Shown here piece by piece: positions 42,781 through 50,997 of a DNA stretch of 53,568 nt. The stretch covers positions 10,976-64,543 of the forward strand of contig NZ_KB217478.1 of the NCBI RefSeq assembly GCF_000331305.1, read 5' to 3'. The notes beneath the pieces are model-generated. The model worked only from the letters and a program-made list of their open reading frames with translations. It did no database searches and was not told the DNA's origin. The stretch is from Calothrix sp. PCC 7103 (GTDB lineage Bacteria; Cyanobacteriota; Cyanobacteriia; Cyanobacteriales; Nostocaceae). Both the position numbers and the translations under genes were made by a program. How positions within the stretch are numbered: position 1 is the stretch's first letter; every line of letters begins with the position of its first letter.

Positions 42781-43611
42781 ATGGCAATTACCCTTGAACA
42801 TTTTTGCACTAAAACTCTTGAGCCAATCATTGTAAATGGTGTACCGTTGACTGAAACCATTGAACACTGCTTGGCTGAATATTTCGCACCCGGCGCCACG
42901 TATAAAATAGGCGTAGTTTACCAAGGTTTAACAAAGGAAGCTGACTTGCAGAAACTTAAAGAACAAGGTTTAAGTTTAGAGTTTGCAGCTTCGGAACGCT
43001 TCTACTTTATGGATGAAGCATTGCGTACTAAGCTATTTGACCAGCCTCATTTCGGCGCCGCTTATGGCAGCAATATGTTTACTCCATGTAAAAGTTTTGG
43101 CGAGCGTGAAAATTTGCGGGTGTTGGTGCTTGATGCCAGTACTGGAGAAAATGGTGGAGTTATGCCACCAGATGAAGCAATTAAATTAGTAGGGGATGGA
43201 GATGGAAAAATAGACGCGCGTTTGCATCAGGATTTAAATAATCAATCTCAAACACCGTTTCAAACGAGATTTGGGATTAAAGAGCGTAGTTGTGGATTGA
43301 ATGCTGATGATAAAGCTATTGATTTTACGTGGCAGATAGGGAAAGGGACGTTCGCACCACGCGATTTAAGCTCTATTGGAAATGGCTATGACTTGATTAT
43401 TTCTACTGACCAACTTAAGGGACGAGTGGGGGAACGGGGGAGTAGGAGAGTGGGGGAAGGGGAGAGTGGGAGAGCGGGGGAATTGAAAGAAGGTAGTACT
43501 CAGGTTGCTAAATCTTCAAATTGTATACTTCCCCTATCTCCCACTCCCCCACTCCTCCCCCTCCTCTTCATCCCCCCCTCTCCCCCTCTCCCACTCCCCC
43601 ACTCTTATTAA
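42781..43611 (+). CDS. Two-barrel RNA-polymerase-like protein, N-terminal part (barrel A)
   Basis: 276 residues from ATG 42781 with AAGGATTG upstream. Residues ~112-215 follow the first double-psi barrel region of QDE-1/cellular RdRP-like polymerases: GENGGVMPPDEAIKLV (122-137), TPFQTRFGIKE (158-168, matching the family's Q-x-R-x-G-x-K-G), and a Lys in QIGKGTFAP (185-193). From residue 216 on the sequence (VGERGSRRVGEGESG …) is encoded by an inserted foldback repeat, ending at 43611. The true continuation (IKPGEYIMTMGIGNK) is found beyond the repeat in another frame. Made alone, it would be a separate barrel-A subunit. The polymerase reading is by motif order, not by search. Confidence 0.7.
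   Translation: MAITLEHFCTKTLEPIIVNGVPLTETIEHCLAEYFAPGATYKIGVVYQGLTKEADLQKLKEQGLSLEFAASERFYFMDEALRTKLFDQPHFGAAYGSNMFTPCKSFGERENLRVLVLDASTGENGGVMPPDEAIKLVGDGDGKIDARLHQDLNNQSQTPFQTRFGIKERSCGLNADDKAIDFTWQIGKGTFAPRDLSSIGNGYDLIISTDQLKGRVGERGSRRVGEGESGRAGELKEGSTQVAKSSNCILPLSPTPPLLPLLFIPPSPPLPLPHSY
43426..43606. repeat. Purine/pyrimidine foldback repeat inserted in the polymerase-like gene
   Basis: A G/A-rich arm (about 43426-43485, units like GTGGGGGAA and GGGGAGAGTGGGAGA) faces a C/T-rich arm (about 43529-43603, units like CTCCCACTCCCCCACTC), separated by ~40 ordinary bases. The arms can fold on each other. Such repeats are scattered in Nostocales genomes. Taking out about 181 bases restores one frame (…STDQLKGR + IKPGEYIM…). 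181 is not a multiple of three, so the insertion shifts the frame. Confidence 0.85.
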
Positions 43612-43627
43612 ACCTGGTGAATACATA

Positions 43628-46600
43628 ATGACGATGGGTATTGGGAATAAGACAGATGCTTACTACGGTGTAACATCAACAGGCGCCCAATTTTGGAATT
43701 TGTTTCCTCTTGGGGTAAAAGGAGATGTTCTGCCACGGTTAGAACGGCGCCAACAGCAACTCGAAGACATTGCTTCTGACCCCAGGAAAATTGCACAAGA
43801 CTATATTGATACGATGGATGCTAAGTATAAATACCAAATTAGTAGTGAAACTGAACCAGAAGATTTGATTGATTTTGAAAATTTGAATTTGGGAGAATTT
43901 GAAAAATTAATTGATGATGTATTTGGAGACAAAGAGCAAGATGTAATTTATCGTATCCTGAAAGCGGATTTAGATGGGCATTACCAGTTACTTGAACATC
44001 CCAAAATTGTAGATAAGCTACAGGAACACTGGCGCTCCTCATATATGGACTGTGCAACGGGCAGGTTTATTAAGTTTGATTCGGCAATGGCACAAACTTG
44101 TCATGACTTGGCGCCGAACGAGGTTTGCTACCCGAACTTTCCAGATGGCGCCGAGTTAATAGTTTATCGTGGTCCGGTTGCAAACTCCAACACGGTAGAT
44201 ATTTATATAAATCGCCATCTACCAGACGAACCAAAGGATATTGGAACTATTAAGTTATCCCCAATTGGACTAAAACATTCGCTTTCAGACTGTGATGGAG
44301 ACAGAATGGCAATTGCACTTGCGAGTGAGTTTCCCCATACAGCAGCAGAAATTAAACAAAAACAACTCACACAAAACCGCTATGCTGAAATCGTCAAACC
44401 GCAGAAGAAAGCCTATACAGGTTCGTTTGAGCAAATCGCCTTGGATGCAATGGAAAATAAAATTGGCTTGGTTGCTAATTTGTGTATGAAAGCAATTGCA
44501 CTAGAAAACGAATGTTTATCAACTCGACTCGAAGATGCTTGGAGTTTAATAAGAGATATTTCCTGTGCTGCGACGAAGATGATAAAAGCAGGAACTCGCT
44601 CGCACAATGCAGTTAAATATCCTGAAAATATTAAATCACAAATTTCTGAATTATCACATCTGTGTCTAGAATCGAATCAAAACCATATAGATGTTAGAAA
44701 AATTAACACATTGGCAGAGTACAATCAAAATTGTGAGAAAAGAAATATACCTCTGTTATCACCAGAATACGTAAGCAAGTTTTTAGAGAAAGCAGGTAAA
44801 TTTTATCATGACTTAGTTGGTATTTTAGGAGGGCAATTACAAATAGAGGTAGACCGGGGAAAAAGTGCTAACCGTAGTGACGCATCAATTGTCAATGCTT
44901 GTAGCTATATTACCAAATGCTTTGATATTGCAACTTGGGTAGAAGAAAGGAAAGTTGACGATATATATACCAACCGCGCGATGAATGTCAAAGGTAATGG
45001 CGCCATTGATATGATGGCTAAAATGACCAACGAGGCATTTTCCGAGAACGCGCTTTTACCTCGTTCAACACAACAATTTCAGGATTTGTTTAAGGGAGTG
45101 GAATTTACTGCTGCTCAAAAGGAACAAGCTTCTATTATCAAGAAAAATTATGACATCTTAATCAATAAAGCAATTGAAATTAGTAAAGAGGTGCAAGCGG
45201 CGCCAGGATTAAGACTGATTGCAACAAGTCTTCGTGGCAATCAGATAGAAATTACTGGTATTGAACAGAAAAAGCATCCCAACGCTTTCGATGATAGAAA
45301 GCTTGACATCACAGTTATTGAGGATAAAAATCCCAACCAGTCTGCCAAAAGTAGATGGGTAGCGTCTTCTCCCGTATTCGATGACAAGAATATAGTAAAA
45401 CGTCAACCAAATGGAGAAATTGAATATAAGCAGCTTGGTTACATCGCCGAATCCTCAGTTCAAAAGCACTCTTCTATCTTTAAACACCAAACCGAGTTGA
45501 AAAATTTAAGTACACACATTGTAACTGGGTTGGCGCCAAGTCAAGTTAAAGCTGCGTTTTCCAAAGTTCGAGAATATGCTACTGAGATGAGAGAAACTAT
45601 TCCTGATTCCCAAAAACAAGGCATCGCAGCCGCAATGTGGCAAATTTCAACAGCCAACAAAGAAGAATATGGTTTCAAGAAAACCTCAGCAGTGTTCGCA
45701 ATATTTCCAGACGAATTAATCGAACGACTAGCTAAACTACAATTAACAGAATTTTCGATAGTCGGCGCCCATAAAACAAGTAACGAACACTTAGGACGTA
45801 AATGGGTAGGAGAAAAAGTAGAGTGTACTATTGTCCAAGCACCTGACCCAGCCAACCCAACACAAAACAAACGGTGGTTAGTTGCAGAAGAGAAAAAACT
45901 GGGAGTATTCCGCAGTGAATCAGCACAGTTACCCATCGGTACTAGTATGACCGCAGAAATAACCTCCCCACCAAGCGCTTCTGTCATCATCACCAGTAAT
46001 CAAGGCAATCAGTTGAAAGTTGGACAACTAAAAAAATATGCTTTTGCTGATTTTGAATGGAAAGGAGAACAAGCGGCAATAACAGTCAGCACAACTGATA
46101 ACGGTAAAACTACAACACCAATTGCTTTAGTTAATGGCAAACCCTTGGGAGTTATTGACAAAGAATCTTTTGCTTCGCTAACCGAAAAATTAGCTGCAAC
46201 AAATTTTAATGTTCATGGGTTTAAATTTCAAGCAACTCTCGACTCGGCGCCTGCCACTATCGTCAATATCAAAGTTGACCCACAAACAATTCAGTACCCT
46301 GAAATTTGGATAAAAGAGCAACCATTAGTTAAAGAAAGTAAATCAACCTTACTAGATGAACTAAAACCGCTACTGGTCGCTAAGTATCAACACCAAAATA
46401 ATCAAAGTTTGTTACATGACTCCAAAGCATCTCTAAGTGCAGTACCAATAAAAAGTGATGAATTTGAAACCTTGATGCAGAATAAGGGTCAGAAAACAGA
46501 GTATATACAAACACTTGCAGACCAAATTTACCAAAAACTTGGAGAAGAGTCTTTCATCAGCGTTGCTCAAAAGCAAAGTCAAGAAGAACTATATTTCTGT

Positions 46601-47227
46601 GTTAGCTTGCCTTATTTGGCGCCGAAACAGAAAACAGCAACTAGAATTAGCGATACTTTAAACTTTCCCCTCGAATACGACCAACTAGAGGGTGGTAAAC
46701 GAACAAAATTTATCGCTATTCCATTGAATGACCTGGAAAAAGCGATTCCTGGTGCTGAAAATAAGATAAAACAGCGCAATGATTCTGTCACTACCACATC
46801 TGGGAGTAACCAAGAAGCTTTTAAAAATCCAACTGATGCAACACCTTCTAAAAAGAAGGTATCAACACAAATCCATACTTCAAATATGACCACACCAAAA
46901 CAAACACAATCATCAAACCAAGCTCAAAACCGTGAAGATTGGGAAAATGCAATGCTAAAACTTGCACTCGGTAGTCTAAAAGCCAATAGAGCAAATACTG
47001 GGGAAGAAATACAAACAGCAACTTTTGCAGAAGGGAAATACCGAGTTGTCCATCACGCTCCCTCTGAGTTACTGCGAATTGTAGACGAATTAGAAGATAG
47101 GGGAACACTATATAAAGCACAAAAGGGTAAACCCGCTACAATGTGCAACTTTAGTGATGAAGAGAAGAAAAGTTTTGAGCAGCACGCCAAACAGCATCAG
47201 CATAAAAATTTGCAACATGATGCTTAA
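43628..47227 (+). CDS. Two-barrel RNA-polymerase-like protein, C-terminal part (barrel B, DxDGD)
   Basis: 1199 residues from ATG 43628 (GGTGA upstream); an in-frame TTG at 43505 would start inside the repeat. Counting from the ATG: ELIVYRGPVANSNTVDIYI (~176-194; R-x-P line of barrel B), SLSDCDGDRMAIAL (~218-231) with the metal-binding DxDGD, DAMENKIGLVANLCMKA (~274-290; cf. the RdRP helix ND-x-LG-x-x-AN), and ISCAATKMIKAG (~309-320; cf. A-x-x-x-x-x-KTG). These appear in the order known from QDE-1, YonO and eukaryotic RdRPs. The remaining ~850 residues are beta-rich and unrecognised, with a Ser/Thr/Gln linker near 1060-1090 and a His-rich end. Predicted nucleotidyl-transferring polymerase of unknown template. 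Confidence 0.75.
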   Translation: MTMGIGNKTDAYYGVTSTGAQFWNLFPLGVKGDVLPRLERRQQQLEDIASDPRKIAQDYIDTMDAKYKYQISSETEPEDLIDFENLNLGEFEKLIDDVFGDKEQDVIYRILKADLDGHYQLLEHPKIVDKLQEHWRSSYMDCATGRFIKFDSAMAQTCHDLAPNEVCYPNFPDGAELIVYRGPVANSNTVDIYINRHLPDEPKDIGTIKLSPIGLKHSLSDCDGDRMAIALASEFPHTAAEIKQKQLTQNRYAEIVKPQKKAYTGSFEQIALDAMENKIGLVANLCMKAIALENECLSTRLEDAWSLIRDISCAATKMIKAGTRSHNAVKYPENIKSQISELSHLCLESNQNHIDVRKINTLAEYNQNCEKRNIPLLSPEYVSKFLEKAGKFYHDLVGILGGQLQIEVDRGKSANRSDASIVNACSYITKCFDIATWVEERKVDDIYTNRAMNVKGNGAIDMMAKMTNEAFSENALLPRSTQQFQDLFKGVEFTAAQKEQASIIKKNYDILINKAIEISKEVQAAPGLRLIATSLRGNQIEITGIEQKKHPNAFDDRKLDITVIEDKNPNQSAKSRWVASSPVFDDKNIVKRQPNGEIEYKQLGYIAESSVQKHSSIFKHQTELKNLSTHIVTGLAPSQVKAAFSKVREYATEMRETIPDSQKQGIAAAMWQISTANKEEYGFKKTSAVFAIFPDELIERLAKLQLTEFSIVGAHKTSNEHLGRKWVGEKVECTIVQAPDPANPTQNKRWLVAEEKKLGVFRSESAQLPIGTSMTAEITSPPSASVIITSNQGNQLKVGQLKKYAFADFEWKGEQAAITVSTTDNGKTTTPIALVNGKPLGVIDKESFASLTEKLAATNFNVHGFKFQATLDSAPATIVNIKVDPQTIQYPEIWIKEQPLVKESKSTLLDELKPLLVAKYQHQNNQSLLHDSKASLSAVPIKSDEFETLMQNKGQKTEYIQTLADQIYQKLGEESFISVAQKQSQEELYFCVSLPYLAPKQKTATRISDTLNFPLEYDQLEGGKRTKFIAIPLNDLEKAIPGAENKIKQRNDSVTTTSGSNQEAFKNPTDATPSKKKVSTQIHTSNMTTPKQTQSSNQAQNREDWENAMLKLALGSLKANRANTGEEIQTATFAEGKYRVVHHAPSELLRIVDELEDRGTLYKAQKGKPATMCNFSDEEKKSFEQHAKQHQHKNLQHDA

Positions 47228-47239
47228 AATCGTTTATTT

Positions 47240-47641
47240 TCATGGAAATAAACCCAAACTAATCCAAAACTGTCGTGCCATTATTTGTGATTGACTGTTC
47301 ATATCTAAACAATCAACAGTTATTTGACCAATTGCAGTTAAGCCAATAATTGTGCCACCTGTAACATCAACCTGAAAATGGCTTTCCCAATCGTCAAGTC
47401 TAGGATTAAACAAGCGAATTTCGGCGCCAGTACTGCTATCAACTCCAAACATCCGATTCCCTTTATAAAGATTGCATGAACGGCAAGCAAGAGCTAAATT
47501 GTCCAATGCCTCCGTGCCTTGCCTGCTTACTGGTCTTATATGCTCCACATCAAAGGCGAAGTTAAATATAATTTCAGGAGCGCGACAATATTCACAGCAA
47601 TGATTAGCTCGATTTGCTACCGATGTATAATTTGGATTCAT
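47240..47641 (-). CDS. HNH endonuclease
   Basis: 133 residues. HNH/McrA-type fold: HCCEYCRAPE (C16/C19 zinc pair), FDVEHIRPVSRQGTEALDNL with the catalytic DxEH…N, and LACRSCNLYKGNR with the second cysteine pair and final His/Asn region. Nicks or cuts DNA or RNA. Its ATG overlaps the stop of the gene upstream (47638) by four bases, a pairing often seen in cyanobacteria. It converges on the polymerase-like gene with only 12 bases between stops. Confidence 0.88.
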   Translation of the reverse strand: MNPNYTSVANRANHCCEYCRAPEIIFNFAFDVEHIRPVSRQGTEALDNLALACRSCNLYKGNRMFGVDSSTGAEIRLFNPRLDDWESHFQVDVTGGTIIGLTAIGQITVDCLDMNSQSQIMARQFWISLGLFP

Positions 47642-48000
47642 TGACTTTGTTGTTGCATTAAAAACTTTGCTCTTTCTGCTGTTGCATTTAACTCGGCTTT
47701 AACCAAGCTCTCTAATTCTGCTTGTAATTCAGCTGGCAACGATTTTTCTTCCGAGCGCGCTTTTCTCAATAATTCCATCAATTCAGATAAGCGCTTTTGT
47801 TGCTCGATACCAAAAAATTGGTCAGGACGAAAGCTTTGAAACACAAGTATGCCACTAAACTCCGTTTCGCCCAATTGAGTTGTTAAAGCATCCAAAGCTT
47901 GACCAGCAGTTTTACCTATAGATTGCTTGTCGCCAGAAACGGCGCGGAAAGACCTCTGTCCACTAGCATCTAATATCGGTTGTATGGCTACTGTGGTCAT
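47638..48000 (-). CDS. Partner protein of the HNH nuclease
   Basis: 120 residues, MTTVAIQPILDASGQRSFRA then GKTAGQALDALTTQLGE and FFGIEQQKRLSELMELLRKA. The second half is a charged amphipathic helix. Unrecognised by domain, but cyanobacterial genomes often carry this type directly before an HNH gene, with overlapping stop and start. It may be an antitoxin-like or specificity partner. No membrane helix. Confidence 0.65.
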   Translation of the reverse strand: MTTVAIQPILDASGQRSFRAVSGDKQSIGKTAGQALDALTTQLGETEFSGILVFQSFRPDQFFGIEQQKRLSELMELLRKARSEEKSLPAELQAELESLVKAELNATAERAKFLMQQQSQ

Positions 48001-48101
48001 GTTTCTGCCTCAAAAATGACTTTGTTTCAATTATACATTTTATCTAAAAACAAGATTATTGATAACCGTTTGGGAGGCGCCGTTGTCATATGAACGCAAA
48101 T

Positions 48102-48211
48102 CACAAAAGGGTAAACTCGCTACAATATGTGAGTTTAGTGATGAAGATAAGAAAAGTTTTGAGCAGCACGCGCTCACAACATCAGCATAAAAATTTACAA
48201 CATGAAGGTTA
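48102..48211 (+). repeat. Degenerate copy of the polymerase-like gene's 3' end
   Basis: Bases 48102-48211 match 47119-47226 (the last ~36 codons of the polymerase-like gene) with roughly ten differences and two short indels. Shared words include CACAAAAGGGTAAAC, TTTAGTGATGAAGA and CATCAGCATAAAAATTT. The copy has no intact reading frame of its own. The HNH pair lies exactly between the two copies. Confidence 0.85.
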
Positions 48212-48221
48212 AGATGGTTTA

Positions 48222-48272
48222 TTGGCGCCAAGTCTGCCACGGGGATACTCCCCGTGGCGAGCTTGGCGCCAA
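48222..48272. repeat. 51-bp imperfect palindrome (cruciform)
   Basis: TTGGCGCCAAG (48222-48232) mirrors CTTGGCGCCAA (48262-48272). Inside them GCCACGGGGA (48236-48245) mirrors TCCCCGTGGC (48249-48258) with loop TAC. The 3-base steps between the stems do not pair. It lies just before the hydrolase ATG at 48292; a strong hairpin in the leader, or a small mobile repeat. Confidence 0.75.
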
Positions 48273-48291
48273 AACAACGAAAAAGACCTTT

Positions 48292-49164
48292 ATGAAAACC
48301 GATAATTCGCTTACTTTACCCGACGGTCGTAAGCTTGCCTATGCTGAGTTTGGTAAGCTAGATGGACATCCTGTACTGTATTTTCACGGCTCACCTGGCT
48401 CTCGTTTAGAACCGTTATTTCTTGGAGATGACGTTTTTAGCCGTTACGGTTTGCGTGTTATTGCACCTGATCGCCCAGGAATGGGACAATCTGATTTTCA
48501 GCCCCAACGAGGCTTCGTAGACTGGTCTAATGATGTGGTATATCTTGCAGATGTCCTTAAATTAAAACAATTTTCTGTGCTGGGAATTTCTGGTGGCACC
48601 GGATATGCAGCAGCTTGTGCAGCCAAGATACCTGAAAGGTTACACACCGTTGTTATTGTTTCTGGAGTATGGCAGATGAATTCAGAAGCATTGAAAAAAA
48701 TTAAATTTCCTTCCAGCCTGATTTGGAATGTGGCAGCCAAAGCCCCTTTTCTATTGCCAGTCCTGTTGAAAATAATGAATTTATCTTTTAAAGGTGGCGC
48801 CGAAAAAATGCTAGCCCAACTTCGTAATAATGTACCTGCTTCGGACTATGCTGTGTTGGAACAACCCGGTCGTTTAGGCGTTATTCTTGAGTCCTCAAAC
48901 GAGGCTATGCGTCAAGGAGTAAAAGGGGTATCTTGGGACATACAACTTTATGCTCGTAAGTGGGATTTTGGTTTAAATGAAATTAAAATACCTATTAAGT
49001 TGTTCCACGGCGAGCAAGACATGAGTGTTCCTGTTAAAAACGTGCAAAGTGTAATGAATATTCTTCCTACTGCCCAACTTGTTACTTATCCTGATGAAGG
49101 ACATCTATCAACATCTATCAACTATTGTGATGAAATTTTTAAGACACTTATAGAAATAGCCTAA
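48292..49164 (+). CDS. Alpha/beta hydrolase
   Basis: 290 residues from ATG 48292 (MKTDNSLTLPDGRKLAYAEF); the open frame upstream only covers the palindrome and is not used. HGSPG oxyanion loop (32-36), APDRPGMGQS, nucleophile elbow GISGG (98-102, Ser100), HGEQDMSVPV with the catalytic Asp, and PDEGHLS with the catalytic His. All parts of the triad are present, so it should be active. Substrate unknown; relatives include esterases and haloperoxidase-like hydrolases. Confidence 0.85.
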   Translation: MKTDNSLTLPDGRKLAYAEFGKLDGHPVLYFHGSPGSRLEPLFLGDDVFSRYGLRVIAPDRPGMGQSDFQPQRGFVDWSNDVVYLADVLKLKQFSVLGISGGTGYAAACAAKIPERLHTVVIVSGVWQMNSEALKKIKFPSSLIWNVAAKAPFLLPVLLKIMNLSFKGGAEKMLAQLRNNVPASDYAVLEQPGRLGVILESSNEAMRQGVKGVSWDIQLYARKWDFGLNEIKIPIKLFHGEQDMSVPVKNVQSVMNILPTAQLVTYPDEGHLSTSINYCDEIFKTLIEIA

Positions 49165-49193
49165 GCATAGGTAAAGTAACTCAATAAATTGTT

Positions 49194-49967
49194 ATGTGTA
49201 AAGCAACCTCAGATAATTTATTATTTTCAAAATTCAAACCTCAAGAATTTGAACAAATTTGCCAATTACTATGTTCTATATTTGAAACATCTAAAGAAGA
49301 ATTAGAAACACTTTATCAAGACATTGATGCTACTTTTAATCAGCCAGGTTGGCCTTTACATTTTGTACAACGAGATTTTTTTCAGTCGGCAGATACAGAA
49401 TTTAGGCATATTTATCAAAAGTCTCCGGTTGTCGCAGTAGATTTACCCAGCCTTATGGAATTAAATGATGGACAAGGAGAACACAAACCAACAATAGCAA
49501 TTGTTGGTCAGGATTCTAAATGTGATAGTGACTATGAGCGGTTAGTTATTGGCACCCCTTATGGTTTACATCACAAAGGTTCTCGTGAGATATTACGACG
49601 TACAAAACTATATTTTGACATGATTCAAGGCTTACTGAAATTAGGATACCGAGTTTATTTGACCGACTTACTCAAAATATGGGTTTGTAATCCTGAACGA
49701 CGTTATACAGGAATGAAGCTTCCAGATATTGACCAACAAAGGTTTATACGACTTATTAAAGCGGAGTTAAACGTGGTGAAACCAGTTGCTGTTATCACCT
49801 GGGGTAGAGTAGCTGGTAATGCCTTAAATCGGTTGGACTTAGGTATTAAGCATCTAAATTTTCTTCATCCCAGTGGAGCTGCAAGTGGCGCCTGGAAAAA
49901 GTTGATAGGGCAATCTCCAACAGATTCTAATAAACTTGCATATTGGGAGTCAGTAATCACTCAATAA
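49194..49967 (+). CDS. Uracil-DNA-glycosylase-superfamily-like protein
   Basis: 257 residues. After a helical N-terminal ~90 residues, the UDG-like pattern appears: IAIVGQDSKCDSDY (101-114, motif 1 place) with IGTPYGLHHKGSRE, YLTDLLKIWVCNPERR (about 154-169), VKPVAVITWGRVAGNAL (about 195-211) and LHPSGAASG (224-232, motif 2 HPS). UDG-fold proteins remove uracil or related bases from DNA; this subgroup is divergent and activity is not assured. It follows the hydrolase by 29 bases in the same direction. Confidence 0.65.
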   Translation: MCKATSDNLLFSKFKPQEFEQICQLLCSIFETSKEELETLYQDIDATFNQPGWPLHFVQRDFFQSADTEFRHIYQKSPVVAVDLPSLMELNDGQGEHKPTIAIVGQDSKCDSDYERLVIGTPYGLHHKGSREILRRTKLYFDMIQGLLKLGYRVYLTDLLKIWVCNPERRYTGMKLPDIDQQRFIRLIKAELNVVKPVAVITWGRVAGNALNRLDLGIKHLNFLHPSGAASGAWKKLIGQSPTDSNKLAYWESVITQ

Positions 49968-50048
49968 TTACAAAATTAAGTTTCTTTTGTCATGAGCTTA
50001 ATTTATTCATAACAACTAACTACCATTGTAACACACAGCTAATATGAA

Positions 50049-50699
50049 TTAACGCGGCAACAGGTCATCAAGTTTTAATCTTATATTTGGAAAAATATTG
50101 GAAGTTATATTTTGACCCAAACGATATTGTTGTTGTTGATATGTATCGCCAATCAACTGGCAGAGGGTAAAAGTTGGTTGTTTCGGTTTGCCGATAAATT
50201 GTAAGCCTCCCAAACCTAAAAAATCGACAATCCAGTATTCCTGTATACCTAGAAATGCGTATTCTTCAACTTTCCGGGCATAATCGTCTTGCCAGTTAGT
50301 GAGGCAGTGCGTTGGGCGGGTTTCCCGACTTGAAGCAACTGCCGTACTAACGACCTCGATGACATGTTTTATAGTGCTACCGTTGCAAATAATTGGCTCT
50401 TTCTGCCACAAGGGTTCAAGTCGAAGTTGTTCGTTATCTAAAACTATGACATCGGGACGTAGTGCTGTGGCTTGGGCAGCAGGTGGCTTGATTAGGCAAC
50501 TTTTTGGAACTATCCAGTCAAATTCGGCTTTCAGGATTTCAACAAAAACCCGACCAGCAATATTACCTGAAACTGTTTCGTGAGGACCTGTTGGTTCCAT
50601 GTCGCGTAACTCTCCATCAATAAGTTCGTAGCGGGGATTGTCGCCATATTCGGCAACGAATTCCTCGAAGGTAAGAAGTTTTGGTGGGGTGTAGGTCAT
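50049..50699 (-). CDS. Uma2-family (PD-(D/E)XK-fold) protein
   Basis: 216 residues. FEEFVAEYGDNPRYELIDGE, LRDMEPTGPHETVSGNIA, ALRPDVIVLD (Asp of the nuclease-like core), HVIEVVST (Glu), then the stretch YARKVEEYAFLGIQEYWIVD and ending with a typical tail. A normal Uma2/DUF820 protein of the second common subtype (cf. 28288). Role unproven. Confidence 0.9.
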   Translation of the reverse strand: MTYTPPKLLTFEEFVAEYGDNPRYELIDGELRDMEPTGPHETVSGNIAGRVFVEILKAEFDWIVPKSCLIKPPAAQATALRPDVIVLDNEQLRLEPLWQKEPIICNGSTIKHVIEVVSTAVASSRETRPTHCLTNWQDDYARKVEEYAFLGIQEYWIVDFLGLGGLQFIGKPKQPTFTLCQLIGDTYQQQQYRLGQNITSNIFPNIRLKLDDLLPR

Positions 50700-50737
50700 A
50701 CAGTCATGTTTTACGAGAAAGTAAGCTGATAATGATT

Positions 50738-50962
50738 TTAACCTAGAGTAATTATGCTTATAACAATAATTGCTATTCTTAATCCGTCAGGTATTTTAAA
50801 CTTGGGACAAGTCGCAACAGCGGTGATTGCGAAAACAACAGCGAATATTTGAAAGCGAAATAAACAGAATATAGATAAAATTGCTGTGGTTACACAAATT
50901 ACCCACCCGAAGATGATTTGAGAGTTTTCTAGAACTTTATCTAGTTGATTTGGATTTTTCAT
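50738..50962 (-). CDS. Small two- or three-helix membrane protein
   Basis: 74 residues, hydrophobic from about 15 to 74 (IIFGWVICVTTAILSIFCLF, FAVVFAITAVATC, LRIAIIVISIITLG). AGAGG precedes ATG 50962. It sits just downstream of the DUF6753-like gene on the same strand and probably belongs to that operon. No family recognised. Confidence 0.55.
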   Translation of the reverse strand: MKNPNQLDKVLENSQIIFGWVICVTTAILSIFCLFRFQIFAVVFAITAVATCPKFKIPDGLRIAIIVISIITLG

Positions 50963-50997
50963 AAAAAACCTCTATTTGAGATGATTTTTGTAATAGA

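Noticed and set aside
46848..47120. Minus-strand frame rich in Leu/Val near the end of the polymerase-like gene
   Set aside because: Antisense to the coding region of the polymerase-like gene; the hydrophobic look comes from the complement of its Lys/Gln/Glu codons.
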